Of a stretch of 64,000 nucleotides of DNA, positions 24,230 through 33,148 are shown one piece after another; position 1 is the stretch's first letter; every line of letters begins with the position of its first letter. Source of the stretch: Saccharopolyspora oryzae (lineage in GTDB: Bacteria > Actinomycetota > Actinomycetes > Mycobacteriales > Pseudonocardiaceae). The stretch spans positions 115,724 to 179,723 of the forward strand of contig NZ_JAQGLA010000007.1 in NCBI RefSeq assembly GCF_027853915.1, in the 5' to 3' direction. The position numbers and the translations under genes were made by a program. The notes beneath the pieces were generated by a model that did not search any database, was not told where the DNA came from, and was given only the letters and a program-made list of their open reading frames with translations.

Positions 24230-26122
24230 GTGCAGTTCTACCTCGACGGCTACGAGCCCGGAGACCCGTTCGTCAAGCACCCGCACCCGTCGCTGGCCGA
24301 GCGCGGTGCGGAGCTGCCGGACACCGCCGATGTCGTGATCATCGGATGCGGTCCGGCCGGGCTGGTCCTGGCCGCCCAGCTGGCCGAGTTCCCCGAGATC
24401 CGCACCGTGATCGTCGACCGGCGGGACGGGCCGCTGGAGGTCGGCCAGGCCGACGGCGTCGCGTGCCGGACGGTGGAGATGTTCGAGGCGTTCGGCCTGG
24501 CCGACCAGCTCGTCCACGAGGGCTACCAGGTCAACGAGGTGACCTTCTGGCGGCCCGACCCGCAGGACACCTCCTCGATCGTGCGCACCGGCCGCATCGA
24601 CGACGTCGAGGAAGGCCTGTCCGAGATGCCGCACATGATCGTCAACCAGGCGCGGATGCTGGCCTACCTGCGCGACCACATGCGCCGCTCCGCCACCCGG
24701 GCCGAGCCCTTCTACGGGCTGCACGCCACCGACGTGCGCGTCGACCCCGACACCAGCGCCGAGCACCCGGTCGAGGTGACCCTGCAGCACGTCGAGGGCT
24801 TCGAGCCGACCGGGAAGACCTCGACGATCCGCGCCCGGTACGTCGTCGGCTGCGACGGCTCGCGCAGCGGCACCCGGGAAGCCATCGGACGCCGGCTGGA
24901 AGGCGACGCGACGAACCAGTCGTGGGGTGTGCTGGACGTCCTCGCCGTCACCGACTTCCCCGACATCCGGCTCAAGTCCGCCATCCACTCCGAGCAGGGC
25001 AGCATCCTGATCATCCCGCGCGAGGGCGGGTACCTGGTCCGGCTCTACATCGAGCTCGACAACGACCGCGACGCGGAGATGCTCCGCAACCGCACCGCCA
25101 CCCCGGAGAAGCTCGCCGCGGTGGCCAACCGCATCCTGCACCCCTACTCGATCGACGTGAAGCACGTCGGCTGGTGGGCGGTCTACGAGATCGGTCAGCG
25201 CCTCTGCGACCGCTTCGACGACGTCCCCGACGACGAATCCCGCCTGCCCCGGGCCTTCATCGCCGGCGACGCCTGCCACACCCACAGCGCGAAGGCCGGT
25301 CAGGGCATGAACGTCTCGATGGCCGACGCGTGGAACCTGGGGTGGAAGCTCGGCACCGTGCTCCGCGGCACGTCCCGCCCCGAAGTCCTGCGCACCTACT
25401 CGGCCGAGCGGCAGAAGGTCGCGCAGCAGCTCATCGACTTCGACCGCGAGTTCGCCGCGATGTTCAGCGCCCGCCCGGACGGCGACGCGGATCCCGAGCG
25501 GTTCCAGCACTACTTCCGCGAGCAGGGCCGGTTCACCGCTGGTGTCTCGGTCCGCTACGAGCCCTCCGCGCTGACCGCCCGTCCGGTCCACCAGCACCTG
25601 GCCGAGGGCTTCCCGATCGGGATGCGCTTCCACTCCGCACCCGTCGTCCGGCTCGCCGACGCCAAGCCGATGCACCTAGGCCACGCCGCGCGGGCCGACG
25701 GCGCGTGGCGCCTCTACGCGTTCGCCGACAGCGCCCACCCGACCGAACCCGGTTCCCGGCTCAGGGCACTCGCCGACTTCCTGGTCTCCCCGGAATCGCC
25801 GATCGCCCGGTTCACCCCGTCCGGCGCCGACCCGGACTCGGTGATCGACGTCCGGTCCGTGCTCCAGCAGGGACATCGCGCTGTCTCCGTGGACGACCTG
25901 CCGCCGGTGCTGCTCCCCCGCAAGGGCAAGTTCGGGCTCGTCGACTACGAGAAGGCCTTCTGCCCCGACCCGAACGCGGACATCTTCGACCTGCGCGGAC
26001 TGGACCGGGAACAGGGCTGCCTCGTGGTCGTCCGGCCGGACCAGTACGTCGCGAACGTCCTCCCGCTCGACGCCCACGACGAACTCGTCGAATTCTTCCG
26101 CGGAGTGCTCGTGGAGGCATAG
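24230..26122 (+). CDS. FAD-dependent aromatic monooxygenase, 3-hydroxybenzoate 4-monooxygenase/phenol hydroxylase type
   Basis: A 630-residue flavoprotein of the large group A hydroxylases. Residues about 30-60 carry the Rossmann motif (VVIIGCGPAGLVLAAQLAEF), the middle has the DG motif (VVGCDGSRSGTREAIG), and the second FAD motif is FIAGDACHTHSAKAGQGMN. A C-terminal thioredoxin-like domain (about 450-630) is typical of phenol hydroxylase and of 3-hydroxybenzoate 4-monooxygenase MobA (about 640 residues). I start at the GTG at 24230, with AGAGGA nine bases upstream. It would hydroxylate a phenolic acid to the catechol-type ring-cleavage substrate using NAD(P)H and oxygen. 3-Hydroxybenzoate is the leading candidate. 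Confidence 0.9.
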   Translation: MQFYLDGYEPGDPFVKHPHPSLAERGAELPDTADVVIIGCGPAGLVLAAQLAEFPEIRTVIVDRRDGPLEVGQADGVACRTVEMFEAFGLADQLVHEGYQVNEVTFWRPDPQDTSSIVRTGRIDDVEEGLSEMPHMIVNQARMLAYLRDHMRRSATRAEPFYGLHATDVRVDPDTSAEHPVEVTLQHVEGFEPTGKTSTIRARYVVGCDGSRSGTREAIGRRLEGDATNQSWGVLDVLAVTDFPDIRLKSAIHSEQGSILIIPREGGYLVRLYIELDNDRDAEMLRNRTATPEKLAAVANRILHPYSIDVKHVGWWAVYEIGQRLCDRFDDVPDDESRLPRAFIAGDACHTHSAKAGQGMNVSMADAWNLGWKLGTVLRGTSRPEVLRTYSAERQKVAQQLIDFDREFAAMFSARPDGDADPERFQHYFREQGRFTAGVSVRYEPSALTARPVHQHLAEGFPIGMRFHSAPVVRLADAKPMHLGHAARADGAWRLYAFADSAHPTEPGSRLRALADFLVSPESPIARFTPSGADPDSVIDVRSVLQQGHRAVSVDDLPPVLLPRKGKFGLVDYEKAFCPDPNADIFDLRGLDREQGCLVVVRPDQYVANVLPLDAHDELVEFFRGVLVEA

Positions 26123-26245
26123 GTCGGCGGACGTCATCGCTGTGCGATCAGTGGTGGTACGGGGTGGACTCCCGACGCAGAGGTTCCGCTGGCGACGGGG
26201 TTGGGTTTGGGTTCAAAGCGGTAGGGGTCGGCTTGGGGTGTGTAG

Positions 26246-26319
26246 CAGTTTCAATCGAAATTGTCGGCGTTTTCGACGGAGCGTGCGGTGGGGTTCGGAG
26301 ACAATTTCAATCGAAACTG
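26246..26319. repeat. Pair of 18-bp palindrome-family repeats (copies A and B)
   Basis: Copy A, CAGTTTCAATCGAAATTG (26246-26263), and copy B, CAATTTCAATCGAAACTG (26302-26319), differ from the perfect form CAGTTTCAATTGAAACTG by one or two bases per copy. Together they also form a larger inverted repeat (GCAGTTTC...GAAACTGC). They lie between convergent genes in the 299-bp spacer 26123-26421, which holds nothing else I recognise. The same family occurs as pairs at 38077-38135 and 49712-49770. Confidence 0.8.
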
Positions 26320-26421
26320 CAGAGGTTCACCGCTGGGCGCTCCGCCGTCCGTCCTGTATCACCGGTGCACGAGCCGGTGGTGACGTGCCATCAGCTCGCG
26401 GACGCGGCAGAAGTGCACGGG

Positions 26422-27558
26422 TCACAGCCGGATTCGTTGGAGTTCGGTGCCGATGACGACCTCGCCGTCGTAGTTCTGGCTTGCCCAGTCGTGCCACTGT
26501 TCGCGGTTGAGCGGTGTGGTGACGAAGTCGATGAGGTGGCTGAGCACCAGCTTGGGCACTCCGGCGCGCTGGGCGATCGTGCCGACCTTCTGGACCTCGA
26601 CGTGGGACTGGAGCATGTGGTCGATCGCCACCGGCGGGAGATTCACCTTGCCGCGCAAGTTGATCGCCTCGTGTACGAGGATGCCGGAGCCGCGGGCGAG
26701 CTTCACGAGGTTGTCCGTGCAGGTGGTGTCCCCGGAGAACGTCACTGATCCGTGCGCGGTGTCGAAGCGGAACGCGAACGACGGGAACACCGGACCGTGC
26801 GGCACGAGGACCGCCGAGACCTTCACCCGGTCGTCCTCCATCACCGGGAACGGATCCATCGCGGGACTGGTGTTCTCGAAGCTCGCGCCGACGTCGGGAA
26901 GGTCGATCTCGTGCACCTTCGCCAAGCTGCGGACGTCGCGGATGCCGGTGTCCCGCATGAACGAGTTGGTGCTGTAGGCAAAGGCCTCGTGGCACTTCTG
27001 GGTCAGGCCCGCGATTCCCGGAGTCGGATCCTCCGGTGCGACGGTCGCGACTTCACCGCCGCCGAACTTCGGCCCCAGCCCGCCGGCCGGGCCCGGGCCG
27101 TAGACGTCGACGGGACCGGCCAGCACGTCCTTGAACTGGATGTTCGGACCGGCGCCTGCCAAGAGAAAGTAGTTGTAGTAGTCCGCGACGTGGTCGGCGT
27201 GCAGGTGGGTGATGAAGATCGAGCGCAGCGAGTCGAACCGCAGCCCCGAGCGTGCGTACTGGGTCGTCGAGCTGCGCCCGCAGTCGATGACGTAGGTGGC
27301 GCCGTCGACGACGAGGGCGCTCGAAATCCCGGCGGCCGTCGGCTCGACCGGTGGACCGGCTTCCGTCCCGAGCAGCACCAGTTCCAACGGGCCGAATTCC
27401 CCTGTTGCTGCGGCGGTTTCACCCGTAGCGGCGGGCTGAGCACCCGAGCAGGCGGAGACGCCTGCCATCACCGCTCCGAGCCCCAAGGCCCCGAGCACAC
27501 CTCGGCGCGACAAGCCTTGCCCGGTCGATGAATCGGAACAGCACGGATCGAGCTTCAC
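26422..27558 (-). CDS. Exported MBL-fold hydrolase, twin-arginine lipoprotein
   Basis: A 378-residue protein. From the GTG at 27558 (GAGGA eight bases upstream) it has a twin-arginine signal, LSRRGVLGALGLG, ending in a lipobox VSACSG. It should therefore be exported folded and lipid-anchored. The catalytic domain starts at ELVLLGTEAGPP, with the zinc motif THLHADHVADYY, then SVTFSGDTTCTDNLVKLARG and LVHEAIN. It is related to the cytoplasmic hydrolases at 11997-12836 and 17724-18806, but here it acts outside the cytoplasm. It is downstream of the meta-cleavage hydrolase gene, separated from it by a strong terminator, so it is probably an independent unit. Confidence 0.88.
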   Translation of the reverse strand: MKLDPCCSDSSTGQGLSRRGVLGALGLGAVMAGVSACSGAQPAATGETAAATGEFGPLELVLLGTEAGPPVEPTAAGISSALVVDGATYVIDCGRSSTTQYARSGLRFDSLRSIFITHLHADHVADYYNYFLLAGAGPNIQFKDVLAGPVDVYGPGPAGGLGPKFGGGEVATVAPEDPTPGIAGLTQKCHEAFAYSTNSFMRDTGIRDVRSLAKVHEIDLPDVGASFENTSPAMDPFPVMEDDRVKVSAVLVPHGPVFPSFAFRFDTAHGSVTFSGDTTCTDNLVKLARGSGILVHEAINLRGKVNLPPVAIDHMLQSHVEVQKVGTIAQRAGVPKLVLSHLIDFVTTPLNREQWHDWASQNYDGEVVIGTELQRIRL

Positions 27559-27611
27559 GGGACGTCTTCCTCTCCGATCGCACCGCAACGGGCAGTTCGG
27601 CGCAGGTTCGA

Positions 27612-27648
27612 CACCGCCCGGTGGCACGGGTCGTGCCACCGGGCGGTG
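27612..27648 (-). terminator. Strong hairpin terminator after the meta-cleavage operon
   Basis: A perfect 16-bp stem, CACCGCCCGGTGGCAC (27612-27627) with GTGCCACCGGGCGGTG (27633-27648), has a 5-base loop and lies 11 bases after the hydrolase stop codon on the minus strand. It should end the operon from the monooxygenase at 31227 and insulate the MBL lipoprotein gene. Confidence 0.8.
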
Positions 27649-27658
27649 GAGGGGCGGG

Positions 27659-28498
27659 TCAGTTGTTGGCGATGAAGTCCGCGACCAGGCGGTTGAACTC
27701 GTCGGGGTGCTCGATCATCGCCCAGTGGCCGCAGCGGTTGAGCAGCACCAGGCGCGAGTTCGGGATGAGCGAGAGCAGCATCAGGGAGTGCTCGTAGGGC
27801 ACCACCCGGTCGTCGCGACCGTGGATGAGCAGGGTCGGGACATCGACCTTCGGGAGGTCTTCGAGGCGGACCCACCGGGGGATCGGCGCGCCCTTCGGCA
27901 GACCCGCCAGGTAGTTCTCGAGGTGGTCCGGGCGGGCCATCGCGGCGTCCGACCGGGCCGCGAGCAGTTCCGGGGTGGCGAACTGCTTGTCGTGGACCAT
28001 GATGCTGATCAGCTTGCCCATGGTCTCCGGTGTCGGGTTCTGGTAGGCCTCGATGAGCACCTTGAGGCCCTCGCTCGGCCCGTCGCCGGCGGCGAACAGC
28101 TTGGGGCCGGGCGTCGGCGGTCCCATCGTGACGAGGTGCGAGATCCGGTCCGGGTGCTCGGTCGCCAACCGCATGGAGGTCGCGCCGCCCATCGAATTCC
28201 CGACGAACGCGGCCTTTTCGATGCCGAGGGCGTCGAGGAGCTGGATGGCCGTCTCCACGTGGTCGAGCCGGTCGACGGTGACGGCGTCCGACTCGCCCCA
28301 GCCGGGCATGTCCACCGCGTACACGTGGAACTGCTGGGCGAGCGCCTCGATGTTGCCGGAGAAGTTGCTCCAGCCGGTGGCGCCGGGGCCGCTGCCGTGC
28401 AGCAGGACCACGGGGTGACCTTCCCCGGCCTCCTGGTAGTGCAGGGTCCAGTCCTCGGTCTTGACGGTGCGGCTGGTCTCGGCCTGGGTGAGCGACAT
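27659..28498 (-). CDS. Alpha/beta hydrolase, meta-cleavage product (C-C bond) hydrolase type
   Basis: A 279-residue alpha/beta hydrolase. It has the oxyanion region VVLLHGSGPGATGWSNF, typical of BphD/MhpC/HsaD enzymes, nucleophile elbow VGNSMGGATS, acid in IHGRDDRVVPYEHS and His in NRCGHWAMIEHP. Such enzymes cleave the C-C bond of 2-hydroxy-6-oxo-dienoates produced by extradiol ring cleavage. It is co-directional with the extradiol dioxygenase at 28757-29656, and the 258-bp gap between them holds the structured repeat at 28538-28735. The start ATG is preceded by GGAAGG about a dozen bases upstream. Confidence 0.9.
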   Translation of the reverse strand: MSLTQAETSRTVKTEDWTLHYQEAGEGHPVVLLHGSGPGATGWSNFSGNIEALAQQFHVYAVDMPGWGESDAVTVDRLDHVETAIQLLDALGIEKAAFVGNSMGGATSMRLATEHPDRISHLVTMGPPTPGPKLFAAGDGPSEGLKVLIEAYQNPTPETMGKLISIMVHDKQFATPELLAARSDAAMARPDHLENYLAGLPKGAPIPRWVRLEDLPKVDVPTLLIHGRDDRVVPYEHSLMLLSLIPNSRLVLLNRCGHWAMIEHPDEFNRLVADFIANN

Positions 28499-28537
28499 GC
28501 GCGTCTTTTTCCTTCCGCGGAGCGGTGTTTCAGGGTC

Positions 28538-28735
28538 TGCTCTTGGTCCTGGTTCTTGATCTCTGCATTTGAAGCGGCGCCAGCCGCTTAGCCCACCTGT
28601 GGCGCTTGCACCGCCGCGGGTTCTCAGCGTTCGCCTGGCGAGGACGGCCCGACTGCCGTGTATTGGCATACATAAAGTCGGGCACCCGGAGTCCAGGCGG
28701 GCGCTGAGGTTCCGCCACCAGCACCGCTCCGCAGG
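28538..28735 (-). ncRNA. Intercistronic structured element, copy 1 (candidate RNA motif)
   Basis: Read on the minus strand, this segment is a diverged copy of 53980-54171. Predicted helices in order: CTCAG/CTGAG (28708-28704 with 28627-28623), GCCTGG/CCAGGC, GCCCGACT/AGTCGGGC (28683-28676 with 28654-28647), TGTAT/ATACA closing a 4-base loop, then a separate hairpin AAGCGG/CCGCTT (28589-28572). The third and last helices differ in sequence from the other copy but still pair, which is compensatory change. It begins about 22 bases after the dioxygenase stop and ends about 40 bases before the hydrolase start, in the sense orientation. An RNA function or a small mobile palindromic element both fit. 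Confidence 0.6.
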
Positions 28736-28756
28736 ACGAGAGCTTCAGACAAGCAC

Positions 28757-29656
28757 TCAGGGCTTGAGCAGGTCGGCGACGACCTGCGGGGCGCGGTGGC
28801 CCCAGGTGTCGAGCTTGTCGAGGTGCTTGATCTGCCACGTGGAGTCGTCGATGGTCAGGCCGCCCCAGCCGTACTCGATGTTGAAGCCCGACGGCGTGCG
28901 GACGTAGAAGCTGAACATCTCGTCGTTCGGGTGCATGCCGAGCGTCATCTCGAACGGCTGCTTGGCGTCCATGCAGCGGTCGTAGGCCAGTCCGACGTCG
29001 TTGATGCTGCCGACCTCGATCATGAAGTGGTGGATCCGCTTGGGGAACGGCATGTCCGCCCACGCGACGGAGTGGTGCCGCTCGTTGCAGCGGGTGAAGA
29101 CCGCGTCGGCGAAGACGCCCGGCGCGACTTCCTCCTTGACGTAGTCGGTCACCTTGAACCCGAGGATTCCGTACCAGTCGAGGATCTCCTGGCGGTCGAC
29201 GCGTTCCATGAGGAACTCGTGCCCGGCGCCACCGGCACCGGTGACGAAGTTCGAGAACAGCACGTCGGACTGGAAGGGCGTGTCGGCGTCGGCCAACCCG
29301 ACGAACAGCTCGACGCGGTTGCCCACGGGGTCGGCCGTCACGACCACGCGCTCGACCTTGCGAGCGGCGGCGAGGTCAGCGCCTCCTTCCGCCACCTCGG
29401 CGCCGGCCGCGCGCAGGTTCGCCACCACGGCGCCGAGGTCGGCCTCGGTCGCGCATTCGAAACCGGTGAACGCCAGGTCGTCCGCGTCGCCGCGCACGAC
29501 GATCCAGCGGTGCGCCTTGGCGTCCATCCGCAGCGCCAGGGAGTCCTCGGTGCGTTCGGCGAGCTGCATGCCCATCAGGTCGACGCCGAAGTGCTGCCAG
29601 GCGTCGAGGTCGCTCGCTTCGATGCCGATGTAGGCGAGTTCGGTCACGCTGGTCAT
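28757..29656 (-). CDS. Extradiol ring-cleavage dioxygenase, VOC type (BphC/HsaC-like)
   Basis: A 299-residue two-domain type I extradiol dioxygenase. The N-terminal half (ELAYIGIEASDLDAWQHFG) is the degenerate VOC module. The C-terminal half carries the likely iron ligands: His in GAGGAGHEFLM, His in PKRIHHFMIEV and Glu in GFNIEYGWGG. It opens catechol-type rings next to the hydroxyls. The ATG at 29656 overlaps the monooxygenase stop by one base, so hydroxylation and ring cleavage are coupled. In E. coli the matching step of phenylpropionate degradation uses an unrelated LigB-type enzyme (MhpB), so this pathway is a hybrid. Confidence 0.9.
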   Translation of the reverse strand: MTSVTELAYIGIEASDLDAWQHFGVDLMGMQLAERTEDSLALRMDAKAHRWIVVRGDADDLAFTGFECATEADLGAVVANLRAAGAEVAEGGADLAAARKVERVVVTADPVGNRVELFVGLADADTPFQSDVLFSNFVTGAGGAGHEFLMERVDRQEILDWYGILGFKVTDYVKEEVAPGVFADAVFTRCNERHHSVAWADMPFPKRIHHFMIEVGSINDVGLAYDRCMDAKQPFEMTLGMHPNDEMFSFYVRTPSGFNIEYGWGGLTIDDSTWQIKHLDKLDTWGHRAPQVVADLLKP

Positions 29657-31227
29657 CAACGGTTCTCCTCGTTCTTTCCGGATCGGGCGGGGATGCCGAG
29701 GCCGCTGGGGTCAGCGGCGGCGACGAACTTGTCGGGGCGGATCGCGACGGCGCGGACGCCGTACGAGCGCAGCCAGGGGCCGAGCACCTCGTCGAGGTCG
29801 ACGAGCTCGTCGGGGCCCCGGGTGTGCCGGTCCTGCGGGCGAACGGCGATGTAGCGCGCGCCGAGCGCGTCCCAACCGGCCTTCTCCTCCGGGCTGAGCA
29901 GCGCCGCGGGATCGACGTCGTCGCCGAGCAGCGCGAAGTCGTCGCCCAGGAGCTCGTCGAGGCGTGCGATCACCCCGCGGGTGTCGCCGACGACGGGCTG
30001 CGGCACCATCCGGCCCACGATGCTGTTCTCGCCGACGGGTCCGCGCAGCCAGCCCGCCACCAGGAACGGCGGGGCGATCAGCGGCGGCTCCGGCGGGTTC
30101 TCGGGGTCGGCTGGCGGCGCGGTGAGGGCGGCCTGCTCCTCTTCGGACAGCTCCTGCTTGATGATGCGTCCGAGCTCGACGGCGAGCTGCGTGTACATCG
30201 CGGCGTTGGGGCGGCGCTCCGCTTCGTAGGTGTCTAGGAAGTCCTCGTCGAAGTCCCCCTTGATGACCCGCGCGAGCTTCCACCCGATGTCGTGGGCGTC
30301 GCGCATGCCGGTCTGCATCCCCGCCCCCGCCCACGGGGGCATCAGGTGCGCCGCGTCGCCGACGAGGAAGGTCCGGCCCACTCGCCAGGTCTCGGCCATG
30401 CGGGTGTGGTGGCGGTAGAAGGCGTGCTGGTGGATCTCGACGTCGTCCTCGGTGACGCCGAGGGCGTTGAGCAGCGGCCAAACCTGGTCGTGCGTCTGGA
30501 AATCGGCCTCGGTCTCACCGGGGTTGAGCGGCAGTTCCCACCGGTGGTTGCCCCGGGAGAGCGCGATGTCGACGACGGGGCGCTGCTTGTCGGACCAGAA
30601 GGTGAGCAGGTTCCGGTCGGGCCACCACCGCTTGACGCGGCAGTCGATGACGATCCACTGGACGTCGATGGTGTCGCCGAGCAGCTGCACGCCGAGCTGC
30701 CTGCGGGTGGGGCTGCTGCCGCCGTCGCACCCGAGCACGTAGCGCACCCGCGTGGTACTGGTTTCGCCGGTCGCAACGTCTTTCGCGGTGACCGCGGCTC
30801 CGCTGCCGTCCTGCTCGACGGCGACCACCTCAGCGCCGTACCGCACGTCGAGGACCTGGTCGTACTGCGCCGCGCACTCGCGGAGCTGCTCCTCCATGAC
30901 GGGTTGGTAGATGTTGAAGAACCGCGGCTTGATGCCCAGCGTCGACGGCGGGTGGTCGATGCGGAGCAGCTCTTCCCCGTCGTAGGTCCGCCAGCGCAAC
31001 GCGCGCTGGGGATCCATGTCCTTCTTCACCGCCTCGTCGACGCCGAGGTTCTGGAAGATCCGCATCGTCCAGTCGTTGACGGTGACGGCCCGGGCCCGCT
31101 GGTAGATGTCCGGGGCCTTCTCGAACGCGACGGCGGAGATGCCGTGCTTGGCCAGGGTGAGCGCTGCGATCACGCCGCTCGGGCCGTACCCGACTATCGC
31201 GACGTCGGCGTCGTAGTTCTCGGTCAT
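29656..31227 (-). CDS. FAD-dependent monooxygenase, 3-(3-hydroxyphenyl)propionate hydroxylase (MhpA) type
   Basis: A 523-residue flavoprotein hydroxylase. It has the Rossmann motif VAIVGYGPSGVIAALTLAKHG, the DG motif region VLGCDGGSSPTRRQLG, and the second FAD motif FLVGDAAHLMPPWAGAGMQT. Size and motif spacing match MhpA-like enzymes that ortho-hydroxylate 3-hydroxyphenyl propanoid acids. It is the first gene of the leftward monooxygenase-dioxygenase-hydrolase operon, and its promoter region faces a TetR regulator and contains a TetR-like palindrome (31323-31344). The substrate may be 3-hydroxyphenylpropionate or another monophenol. Confidence 0.9.
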   Translation of the reverse strand: MTENYDADVAIVGYGPSGVIAALTLAKHGISAVAFEKAPDIYQRARAVTVNDWTMRIFQNLGVDEAVKKDMDPQRALRWRTYDGEELLRIDHPPSTLGIKPRFFNIYQPVMEEQLRECAAQYDQVLDVRYGAEVVAVEQDGSGAAVTAKDVATGETSTTRVRYVLGCDGGSSPTRRQLGVQLLGDTIDVQWIVIDCRVKRWWPDRNLLTFWSDKQRPVVDIALSRGNHRWELPLNPGETEADFQTHDQVWPLLNALGVTEDDVEIHQHAFYRHHTRMAETWRVGRTFLVGDAAHLMPPWAGAGMQTGMRDAHDIGWKLARVIKGDFDEDFLDTYEAERRPNAAMYTQLAVELGRIIKQELSEEEQAALTAPPADPENPPEPPLIAPPFLVAGWLRGPVGENSIVGRMVPQPVVGDTRGVIARLDELLGDDFALLGDDVDPAALLSPEEKAGWDALGARYIAVRPQDRHTRGPDELVDLDEVLGPWLRSYGVRAVAIRPDKFVAAADPSGLGIPARSGKNEENR

Positions 31228-31322
31228 GCGCTGAACTCCGTTGTCCTGCTGAACCTGGGACGGATTTCGGATGCTTTCCACGGGCGGGAGGAAGAGATCT
31301 GGTGGCGCCCGGAAGACATGTA

Positions 31323-31344
31323 TTGAACGGAACGTTCGGTCCAA
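31323..31344. promoter_or_regulatory. TetR-type palindrome between divergent monooxygenase and TetR genes
   Basis: TTGAACGGAAC (31323-31333) and GTTCGGTCCAA (31334-31344) form a 22-bp, nearly perfect palindrome centred on GAACGTTC. It lies 96 bases before the monooxygenase start and 88 before the TetR gene. Its size and central location are those of a TetR-family operator that would control both directions. Confidence 0.6.
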
Positions 31345-31431
31345 TAGTGGCCACGGTAACAGCCGCCGGAGCGGTGTCAAGGGGTTCTCGCGAGCGGACC
31401 GGGCCCGCGGCCCGGGAACTACACTCGCGGC

Positions 31432-32088
31432 ATGGACAACGCCGTACCCACTGGAAACCGACGCGGTCGACGATCACGGCAGGAGATCCTCGACGTCGCG
31501 GCGCGGGTGATGTCCGCGCGCGGGTACGCGGGAACGTCGATGTCGGTGCTGGTCAAGGAGACCGGCCTGCCGAGGAGCGCCTTCTACCACCACTTCGAGT
31601 CGAAGGCCGACCTGCTGTCGAAGGTGATGGCGCGCGGCGCCCGGGAGTTCTTCGACGCGATGCGCGCCGCGCACCAGAACCCGCCCGCGGACGGCTCTCC
31701 GCGCGAACGGCTGACGTGGCACCTGCAGAAGACCGGCGAGGCCTTCGTCAGCCACGAGGACTTCCTGCGCCTGCTGCTGGTGCTGGTGATGAGCAACGAG
31801 GCGGCCGAAGCCGCTGAAGCGATGCGAACGGTCGTCGAGGTCCGCAGCGAAGGCCGCGACCTGATGCACGAGATGATCCGCTCGTCGTTCGCGGTCGAGG
31901 GCGACGACGTGGCGACCGCCATCGCCGACGAACTCGCGCACTTCGGAATGGCAGGGTTCGACGGCGCTTTCGTGTCGCTGCAGTCGAACGACGGCAAGCC
32001 GATCGCCGAACTCATGGCGCAGCTGGCCGACGCGATGGCCGCCCTCGGCGAATCCCGGATCCGCAGCATCCGGGCGCAGTCCGATTAG
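31432..32088 (+). CDS. TetR/AcrR-family transcriptional regulator
   Basis: A 218-residue TetR protein. The N-terminal DNA-binding domain is typical (RQEILDVAARVMSARGYAGT, SMSVLVKETGLPRSAFYHHF, ESKADLLSKVM), followed by a helical effector domain. It is divergent from the monooxygenase operon and lies beside the palindrome at 31323-31344, so it is most likely the repressor of the upper aromatic pathway. The ligand may be the aromatic acid or a ring-cleavage product. Confidence 0.92.
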   Translation: MDNAVPTGNRRGRRSRQEILDVAARVMSARGYAGTSMSVLVKETGLPRSAFYHHFESKADLLSKVMARGAREFFDAMRAAHQNPPADGSPRERLTWHLQKTGEAFVSHEDFLRLLLVLVMSNEAAEAAEAMRTVVEVRSEGRDLMHEMIRSSFAVEGDDVATAIADELAHFGMAGFDGAFVSLQSNDGKPIAELMAQLADAMAALGESRIRSIRAQSD

Positions 32089-32125
32089 CCTCGCGCCCGT
32101 TCAGGTACGCGAAGTACGGTGGGTG

Positions 32126-33148
32126 TCAGTCGTTTTCGCGCTCCTCCGCGAGCGTCAGGGCGATGTCGACGATCATGTCCTCCTGCCCGCCGACCAGTCC
32201 CCTGCGCCCGGATTCGAGCAGGAGCGTCCGGACGTCGATCCCGTAGCGAGCCGATGCCGCTTCGGCGTGGCGCAGGAAGCTCGAGTACACCCCGGCGTAG
32301 CCGAGCGTCAGGGTCTCGCGGTCGACCCGCACCGGTCTGTCCTGCAGCGGGCGGACGATGTCGTCCGCGGCGTCCTGCAAGGCGAACAGGTCGCACCCGT
32401 GGTCCCACCCGTAGATGTCGGCGACCGCGATGAACGCCTCGAGCGGGCAGTTCCCGGCACCGGCACCGTGGCCGGCCAGGGACGCATCGACCCGCGTCAC
32501 CCCGTTCTCCACCGCTACGACGGAATTGGCCACCGACAACGACAAGTTCTCGTGCGCGTGGATGCCGATCTCGGTGCCCGGGTCGAGGACGTCCCGGTAG
32601 GCGCGCATCCGCTCCGCCACACCGGCCATGGTGAGCCGCCCGCCGGAGTCGGTGATGTAGACGCAGTGCGCGCCGTAGGACTCCATCAGCTTGGCCTGCT
32701 CCGCCAACTCGTCGGCGGGCGCCAGGTGGCTCATCATCAGGAATCCCGAGACGTCCATGCCGATTTCGCGCGCCGTCGCGATGTGCTGCGCGGCGACGTC
32801 GGCTTCGGTGCAGTGCGTGGCGACCCGGACCGATCGCACGCCGAGTTCGTGCGCCCGCTTCAGCTCGCGCACCGTGCCGACACCGGGCAGCAGCAACGTC
32901 GTGAGGCGGGCGCGCTCGATCACCTCGGCGGCGGCCTCGATCCACGCCCAGTCGGTGTGCGAGCCGGGACCGTAGTTGAGCGACCCGCCGGCCAGGCCGT
33001 CGCCGTGCGCGACCTCGATCGCCCCGACCCCGGCCGCGTCGAGCGCGGCGACGATGCGCTTGACGTCGGACGGGTCGATCCGGTGCCGCACCGCGTGCAT
33101 GCCGTCCCGGAGGGTCACGTCCTGGACGAAGATGCTGCGCTGGTTCAT
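32126..33148 (-). CDS. mhpE: 4-Hydroxy-2-oxovalerate aldolase
   Basis: A 340-residue DRE-TIM-type aldolase. It has the metal-binding start [15 protein letters not shown], the helix [15 protein letters not shown], metal His residues in [14 protein letters not shown], and the communication-domain region [17 protein letters not shown]. It splits 4-hydroxy-2-oxovalerate into pyruvate and acetaldehyde. Its start overlaps the acetaldehyde dehydrogenase stop (ATGA at 33145-33148), as expected for two enzymes that form a channelling complex. It is the last gene of the lower meta-cleavage operon. Confidence 0.95.
   Translation of the reverse strand: MNQRSIFVQDVTLRDGMHAVRHRIDPSDVKRIVAALDAAGVGAIEVAHGDGLAGGSLNYGPGSHTDWAWIEAAAEVIERARLTTLLLPGVGTVRELKRAHELGVRSVRVATHCTEADVAAQHIATAREIGMDVSGFLMMSHLAPADELAEQAKLMESYGAHCVYITDSGGRLTMAGVAERMRAYRDVLDPGTEIGIHAHENLSLSVANSVVAVENGVTRVDASLAGHGAGAGNCPLEAFIAVADIYGWDHGCDLFALQDAADDIVRPLQDRPVRVDRETLTLGYAGVYSSFLRHAEAASARYGIDVRTLLLESGRRGLVGGQEDMIVDIALTLAEEREND

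Noticed and set aside
26246..26319. CRISPR-like array made of the GTTTCAAT repeats
   Set aside because: Only two 18-bp palindromic copies per site, spacers of different length (38 bp here, 23 bp elsewhere) and no cas genes.
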